Source: Aquabacter sediminis
GTDB taxonomy: Bacteria; Pseudomonadota; Alphaproteobacteria; Rhizobiales; Xanthobacteraceae
Reading direction: 5' to 3'
Length of the DNA: 64,000 nucleotides
Assembly: GCF_028863665.1 (NCBI RefSeq)
Contig: NZ_JARBFX010000003.1
Location: 62,001-126,000 of the forward strand
The position numbers and the translations under genes are program-made. Of the stretch, positions 59,687-64,000 are shown piece after piece (positions within the stretch are counted from its first letter, which is position 1; the number at the start of each line of letters is the position of its first letter). The notes beneath the pieces were generated by a model, which was not told the DNA's origin, made no database searches, and saw only the letters and a program-made list of their open reading frames with translations.

Positions 59687-62257
59687 CTAGCGACGGGTCG
59701 CCTCCTTCACCGCCGCAACCAGCTGCTTCAGCGTGAAGGGCTTCGGCAGGAACGAGAATTTCTCGCCCTCAGGCAGGTTCTTCGAGAAGGCCTCCTCCGC
59801 ATAGCCGGAGATGAAGATCACCTTCAGGTTCGGGTCGCGCGCCCGCAATTCGCGCAGCAGCGTGGGGCCATCCATTTCCGGCATCACCACGTCGGACACC
59901 ACCAGTTCGATCCGCGAGGCGGATTCCTCATAGGCCTGCAGCGCCTCCGCACCGCTCGCGGCGGCGACCACATTGTAGCCGCGGGCCGAAAGCGCTCGCG
60001 AGGCAAAGGCGCGCACCGCATCCTCGTCCTCCACCAGGAGGACGGTGGCCTGGCCCGTGAGATCGGCAGCCCGCGCCTCCGGCTCCGGAGCCGCCTGGGC
60101 TTCCTCCGCCTCGCCCGCTTCGTGGCGCGGCAGGAACACCCGGAAGGTGGTTCCCTCCCCTTCCCGGCTCTGAACCAGGATATTGCCGCCGGTCTGCTTG
60201 ACGATGCCGTAGACGGTCGACAGACCAAGGCCCGTTCCCTTGCCCACCTCCTTGGTGGAGAAAAAGGGCTCAAAGATCTTGTCGAGAATGCCGGGCGGAA
60301 TGCCGCTGCCGGTATCGGTCACTTCAATCAGCACATAGTCGGCGGGAGCGAGCGAGCCATCGGAAAAGGCGGCGGTCTCGACGGCCGTTACATTCCCGGT
60401 GCGCAGCGTAAGAACGCCGCCACCGGGCATGGCATCGCGTGCGTTGACCGCGAGGTTCACGATCACCTGTTCAAACTGGTTCACGTCCACCTTCACGGGC
60501 CACAGGTCGCGCCCATGCTGGACATCCAGCGTGATGCGCTCGCCGATGAGGCGGCGCAGAAGCATGGAAAGCTCGGAGATCACGTCTGTGAGCTGGATCA
60601 CCTGCGGGCGCAGTGTCTGGCGGCGCGAGAAGGCAAGCAATTGCCGCACGAGGCCCGCGGCCCGGTTGGCATTCTGCTTGATCTGCATGATGTCCGGGAA
60701 GGACGGGTCGCTCGGCCGATGGTTGGTCAGCAGCAGGTCGCAATAGCCCAGGATCGCCGTGAGCACGTTGTTGAAATCGTGCGCCACCCCGCCGGCCAGC
60801 TGGCCGATGGCCTGCATTTTCTGTGACTGGGCGAACTGCACTTCAAGCGCACGCTGGGCCGTGGTGTCCACCGCATAGACCGCAAGCCCAGGAACGGTTG
60901 GACCGAGGGTTGAGACATACAGGCGGGCCGAGCGACCGGCCTCCCCGGCCACGTTCACCTCCACCGGCGCCGGCTGGCCGCTTCCGGCCAGCATATCCTT
61001 CACCAGCCGGTCCACGGCCTGGGCGTCACGCTCGCTCACCAACAGGTCAAGGCGAGCCTCGATCAGTTGGGGCGCCGCGCCCGCGAACAGGCGGGAGAAG
61101 CTGCCATTGGCTTCAACCACCCGGCCGGCACGGTCCACCATGGCCATGGCCAGCGGCGACCTGGAGAAGAACACCGCATCGGCCCCGGCGCTTCGGCGCG
61201 TCTCCGACGTGCTCGCCACAGGCAGCGCGGCCGCAACCGGGCCTGGGCTTTCAGGTGCCGACAGCACGCGGGTCGCGCTGCGCGGCACGAAGGCGGCGAT
61301 GCACTCGCCGCCCGGCGTACCGTTGAGCCAGAGGCGCGCGGCGAAAACCGCGCCAGCCCGGCTGATCAGATCAACGTCCAGGCCATCCGGAGGTGTTGTA
61401 CCCGCGGCAATGGCCTCCCGGACCGCCGCGCAATGCCCGGCGTCCACCACCTCTTCGAGCGGCATCGGGGCGTGGCCCCATTCGGCGAGGTCGTAGCCAA
61501 GGTGATGGGCGCAGGTGCCATTGGGCAGGCGCGCGGCCTCGCCATTCAGCAGCAGGAGGCCCACCGGGGCCGTTTCCCACAATTGGGCCAGCACGCGCGC
61601 GCCTTCAGCCTCGGCCGAGGCAAGGGGCGCCGCAACTGCAGCCCGTGCGCGCTCAGAAGCTCCAGAGGCAAGCGCCCGTCCGCCTTCCGGGTCGGTCACG
61701 GTCATCACCCACAGGACGCGCCGGGCGCCTTCCAGCGGATAGACCCCGACGGTGAGGCGACGGCCGTCGGGCTCCGGGTCGAACGGGAAGAATTGGTTGA
61801 CGTGCACGCCCTCGGAAATGGACCGAAGCAGCATGGCCATGGGCGCCTGGGCCCCGGGAATCCGGCTCAGGAATCGTTCAGGGGTCGGGGCCTGGGTTTC
61901 ACGGGCCCGGGTCAGCCGAAGATAGGGGGCATTCACCTCCACCAGGCGGTCCCCATCCTCGACAACCGCAACCGCGTCACCGGTGGCGGAGAGCAGTGAA
62001 CGGGCCAGTTCCTCGTTGCGGCGCTCTTCTCCGCGCAGCAGCCGCACGGACGTGGTGATGATCGAAAACACGCCGATGGCCGCGAATCCCACCATGACGG
62101 CGGTCAAAGCCGGGCCGCTCCCGCTTTGCAGAATCACGGCCACCAGGCCGCCCGCAAACGAGGCCAGGCCCACTGTCAGACGCTGGAAGCGCGCCACCTT
62201 CGGGCGAAATGCCCCTCTGGAGGAAGAGGCCGGGGCTTCGCGCGAGTCGTTGCTCAT
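59687..62257 (-). CDS. cckA: Hybrid sensor histidine kinase/phosphatase CckA
   Basis: An 856-residue cell-cycle kinase that, in alphaproteobacteria, controls CtrA and CpdR through ChpT. Two membrane helices (about residues 25-75) are followed by a long PAS-containing sensor region, then the H-box [20 protein letters not shown] with His near 493, the ATPase domain ([32 protein letters not shown]) and a C-terminal receiver ([14 protein letters not shown], phospho-acceptor Asp near 789 in [13 protein letters not shown]). The start at 62257 is chosen; an ATG 15 codons upstream is in frame. The gene is divergent from the FliO-like gene, a known neighbourhood for cckA. Confidence 0.92.
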   Translation of the reverse strand: MSNDSREAPASSSRGAFRPKVARFQRLTVGLASFAGGLVAVILQSGSGPALTAVMVGFAAIGVFSIITTSVRLLRGEERRNEELARSLLSATGDAVAVVEDGDRLVEVNAPYLRLTRARETQAPTPERFLSRIPGAQAPMAMLLRSISEGVHVNQFFPFDPEPDGRRLTVGVYPLEGARRVLWVMTVTDPEGGRALASGASERARAAVAAPLASAEAEGARVLAQLWETAPVGLLLLNGEAARLPNGTCAHHLGYDLAEWGHAPMPLEEVVDAGHCAAVREAIAAGTTPPDGLDVDLISRAGAVFAARLWLNGTPGGECIAAFVPRSATRVLSAPESPGPVAAALPVASTSETRRSAGADAVFFSRSPLAMAMVDRAGRVVEANGSFSRLFAGAAPQLIEARLDLLVSERDAQAVDRLVKDMLAGSGQPAPVEVNVAGEAGRSARLYVSTLGPTVPGLAVYAVDTTAQRALEVQFAQSQKMQAIGQLAGGVAHDFNNVLTAILGYCDLLLTNHRPSDPSFPDIMQIKQNANRAAGLVRQLLAFSRRQTLRPQVIQLTDVISELSMLLRRLIGERITLDVQHGRDLWPVKVDVNQFEQVIVNLAVNARDAMPGGGVLTLRTGNVTAVETAAFSDGSLAPADYVLIEVTDTGSGIPPGILDKIFEPFFSTKEVGKGTGLGLSTVYGIVKQTGGNILVQSREGEGTTFRVFLPRHEAGEAEEAQAAPEPEARAADLTGQATVLLVEDEDAVRAFASRALSARGYNVVAAASGAEALQAYEESASRIELVVSDVVMPEMDGPTLLRELRARDPNLKVIFISGYAEEAFSKNLPEGEKFSFLPKPFTLKQLVAAVKEATRR

Positions 62258-62469
62258 GGCAGAAGCCTTCCTGTCGCGCCGCGTGCGCTGTTCTCCCGAC
62301 ACTTCGGCTCCTGGATTTTAACGCATTGGTGCGGCATTGATTGAAATCCGGCCATGCTCGTCAAGATTTTCTTGGTATGAGTGCCTGCGTCGCGAACGCG
62401 GCGTGTTGTATGTAGGTAACACGCTATCGCCGGTGCGGGACCATCGGCGCGCAGCAATGAGGAAGAGTG

Positions 62470-64000
62470 ATGTTGCAGGATCTCCTTGGGACGCATCTGG
62501 AACTGCCGGTGCGCCTGGCGATCGCGGCGGTGGTGATCGTGGTGCTTCTCGGTCTGACCGTTCTGATCGTCCGAGCCTTGAGCGGCCGCGGGCGCGGACC
62601 CGGCGGACGCTCTCGCCAGGCAAGGCTGGCTGTCATGGACAGCGTGCCGGTCGACCAGAGGCGGCGCCTCATCCTGGTGCGCCGGGACGATGTGGAGCAT
62701 CTCCTTCTCATTGGGGGCAACCGCGACCTCGTGGTTGAGCCCAGCATCCCGCGTGGCCTGCCGCGTGAGCAGACTCAGACGCGCGACGCCCTCCCCCTCC
62801 GCGAGGCCGGGCGGGATGCACTTGCCGCGCGCGAGACCACGCTCCTGCGGCGCACGGCCGCGGCACCGCCCTTGATGGCGCCTCCACCGGCCGGCGGCAC
62901 CACATCCGAGCCGTCCCCACAGCCCAGTGTTGGTGCTGCGATGGAGCCCCTTGCTCCAAAGCCGCCGGCCGCACCGGAAGCGGCCCCTTCGACGCCAGGT
63001 TCCCGCTTCGCCGCGCTCCGCCGGCCGACTGTGGCCCGGCCGGAGGGAGATCTGGCAAGCCGCGCCGGTTCCTCCAGCGAAAGCCCGTCAGGGGTCGCCG
63101 CCGCCTCTGCGACGGCATTCACCGCCGCAAAGCGCGTGTTCGAGTCCCGCACCTCCGCACCCAAGGCACCCGAAGCACGGACGGAGGAGCGCACCGTTCA
63201 GCCAAAGCCCCCGAGCGTGCCGGCACCGGACGAGGTGCGCGAGGCCGTCCCGGCTCCCGCAGAGCCCGAGGCTACCTCTCCGGTTGAAGTACCGGTCGCT
63301 GCGCACCCCGAACAGGATCTGGCGAAGGACGCGCTGCCCGGCGGGGACAGCCATGCCGTTCGGAAGGCGGAGCCAGCGGTCACCAAAACCCCGGTTCCAG
63401 CGGCCGAGCTGGTCCCCCAGTCCGTGGCGCCCGTCGCGGAGCCCCCTGTTGCAGAGCCCGTCGCACCTCCCCCGATTCTCGCCCAGCCTCCCCTGGTGGA
63501 GCCCCCGGTAAAGGCCCCGTTCGAGACCGCAACGCCCGCCTCGCCCGCCGCGGCGGAGGAGGACAAGGCTGAGCCGATGGCCCGCCCGGTCCACATGGCG
63601 CCGATCTTTGAAGCGAAGGAGGAAGCGTCCGCCTCTCCGGCAGAAGCTCGGGAGAAAGTGGAACCGACCTTCCACATGCCTGCCGCGCCAGTTGCCGATA
63701 GCCGTCCGGTGGATGCGGCCGGAAAGGCACAGGTTGCCCTCTCCATAGAGGACCTCCTGGGTCCGACGCCCGAGAGCGCGCCGCTTGAGGATAAGATCGA
63801 GCCGAAGGTCGAGATGAAGGCGGAGGCTCAACGGGACTCCAAGGTGGAGCCCACGCTTGGCCATCAGCCCGAGGCGCCGGCCGAACACCATGTCGAGCCC
63901 AAGGTCTCGCCGAGGATCGAGCCGCAGATCGAATTCAAGGTCGAGCCCGTTGCCCCCGCTCCCACGGGCTCTCAGCCCAGCGACACTCCCGCGGCGCCTG
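62470..64000 (+). CDS. FliO-like membrane protein with long Pro/Ala/Glu-rich tail (partial)
   Basis: The frame is open from 62470 to the window end, at least 510 codons. One membrane helix (about residues 15-38, LAIAAVVIVVLLGLTVLIVR) is followed by a small beta domain (RLAVMDSVPVDQRRRLILVR, HLLLIGGNRDLVVEPSI) that looks like the cytoplasmic domain of the flagellar export protein FliO. Everything after about residue 100 is low-complexity: Pro, Ala, Glu and Val rich, with EPKVE-type repeats near the end (IEPKVEMKAE, HVEPKVSPRIEPQIEFKVEP). A role in flagellar export is only a family-level guess; no flagellar gene is nearby. AGGAAGAG precedes the ATG. Confidence 0.75.
   Translation, partial: MLQDLLGTHLELPVRLAIAAVVIVVLLGLTVLIVRALSGRGRGPGGRSRQARLAVMDSVPVDQRRRLILVRRDDVEHLLLIGGNRDLVVEPSIPRGLPREQTQTRDALPLREAGRDALAARETTLLRRTAAAPPLMAPPPAGGTTSEPSPQPSVGAAMEPLAPKPPAAPEAAPSTPGSRFAALRRPTVARPEGDLASRAGSSSESPSGVAAASATAFTAAKRVFESRTSAPKAPEARTEERTVQPKPPSVPAPDEVREAVPAPAEPEATSPVEVPVAAHPEQDLAKDALPGGDSHAVRKAEPAVTKTPVPAAELVPQSVAPVAEPPVAEPVAPPPILAQPPLVEPPVKAPFETATPASPAAAEEDKAEPMARPVHMAPIFEAKEEASASPAEAREKVEPTFHMPAAPVADSRPVDAAGKAQVALSIEDLLGPTPESAPLEDKIEPKVEMKAEAQRDSKVEPTLGHQPEAPAEHHVEPKVSPRIEPQIEFKVEPVAPAPTGSQPSDTPAAP

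Noticed and set aside
59465-60826. 453-codon plus-strand frame across the cckA 3' end
   Set aside because: It overlaps the cckA coding region antisense, and its Arg-rich runs come from the 15-bp repeats; no family resemblance.
63100-63900. Minus-strand frames opposite the FliO-like tail (267 and 182 codons)
   Set aside because: They are antisense shadows of a low-complexity GC-rich coding region; the plus frame is continuous with a recognisable N-terminal domain and ribosome site.

Overview
The window is GC-rich, almost entirely coding, and carries gene orders typical of Hyphomicrobiales (Rhizobiales) alphaproteobacteria: the rpsB-tsf-pyrH-frr-uppS-cdsA-dxr-rseP-bamA-lpxD-fabZ-lpxA-lpxI-lpxB superoperon, the 14-gene nuo operon running on into birA, rnj and mce, a short alphaproteobacterial-type ProS, and CckA beside a FliO-like protein. 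A beta-1,3-glucan locus with a GH17-GT2 fusion points to a Bradyrhizobium or Xanthobacter/Azorhizobium-like organism. That placement is inference; there is no rRNA or other taxonomic marker here.

Layout. 1-8300: a DUF900 lipoprotein hydrolase cut by the window edge, pcm, recG with a DUF454 membrane protein, glmS, glmU, and an unknown four-helix membrane protein. 8263-13381: a beta-glucan locus with a membrane GH17 enzyme divergent from a small exported protein and a GH17-GT2 synthase that has a hairpin-rich leader. 13673-14983: gltA between two clear intrinsic terminators. 15124-29807 (minus strand): the translation, isoprenoid, phospholipid, outer-membrane-assembly and lipid A cluster. 30049-32299: a divergent pair of an exported LMW-phosphatase-like protein without its catalytic cysteine and a Tat-exported FAD oxidase, separated by a perfect 13-bp inverted repeat. 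32301-39801: dnaE, an EamA-type transporter, lolD, lolC and proS. 39802-40504: a 703-bp gene-free stretch with tandem palindromes, a candidate small RNA and a strong terminator. 40505-59190 (minus strand): nuoA-N followed by birA, rnj, mce and a DUF1467 gene. Non-canonical genes sit inside the nuo block: an exported 119-aa protein overlapping both nuoD and nuoE, a VOC-fold protein between nuoF and nuoG, and a possible 31-aa ORF between nuoG and nuoH. 59687-64000: CckA, followed by an in-frame repeat tract beyond its stop, and a divergent FliO-like protein with a very long Pro/Ala/Glu-rich tail that leaves the window.

Most of the window is housekeeping: UDP-GlcNAc supply (glmS, glmU) feeds lipid A synthesis (lpxA, lpxD, lpxI, lpxB), whose products work with BamA, LolCD and RseP in envelope assembly. 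Complex I and citrate synthase serve respiration. The parts that may be new are the exported pseudo-phosphatase and oxidase pair, the accessory genes inside the nuo operon, the proS-upstream regulatory region and the beta-glucan locus leader. No CRISPR array, prophage, insertion sequence, rRNA or complete tRNA was seen.
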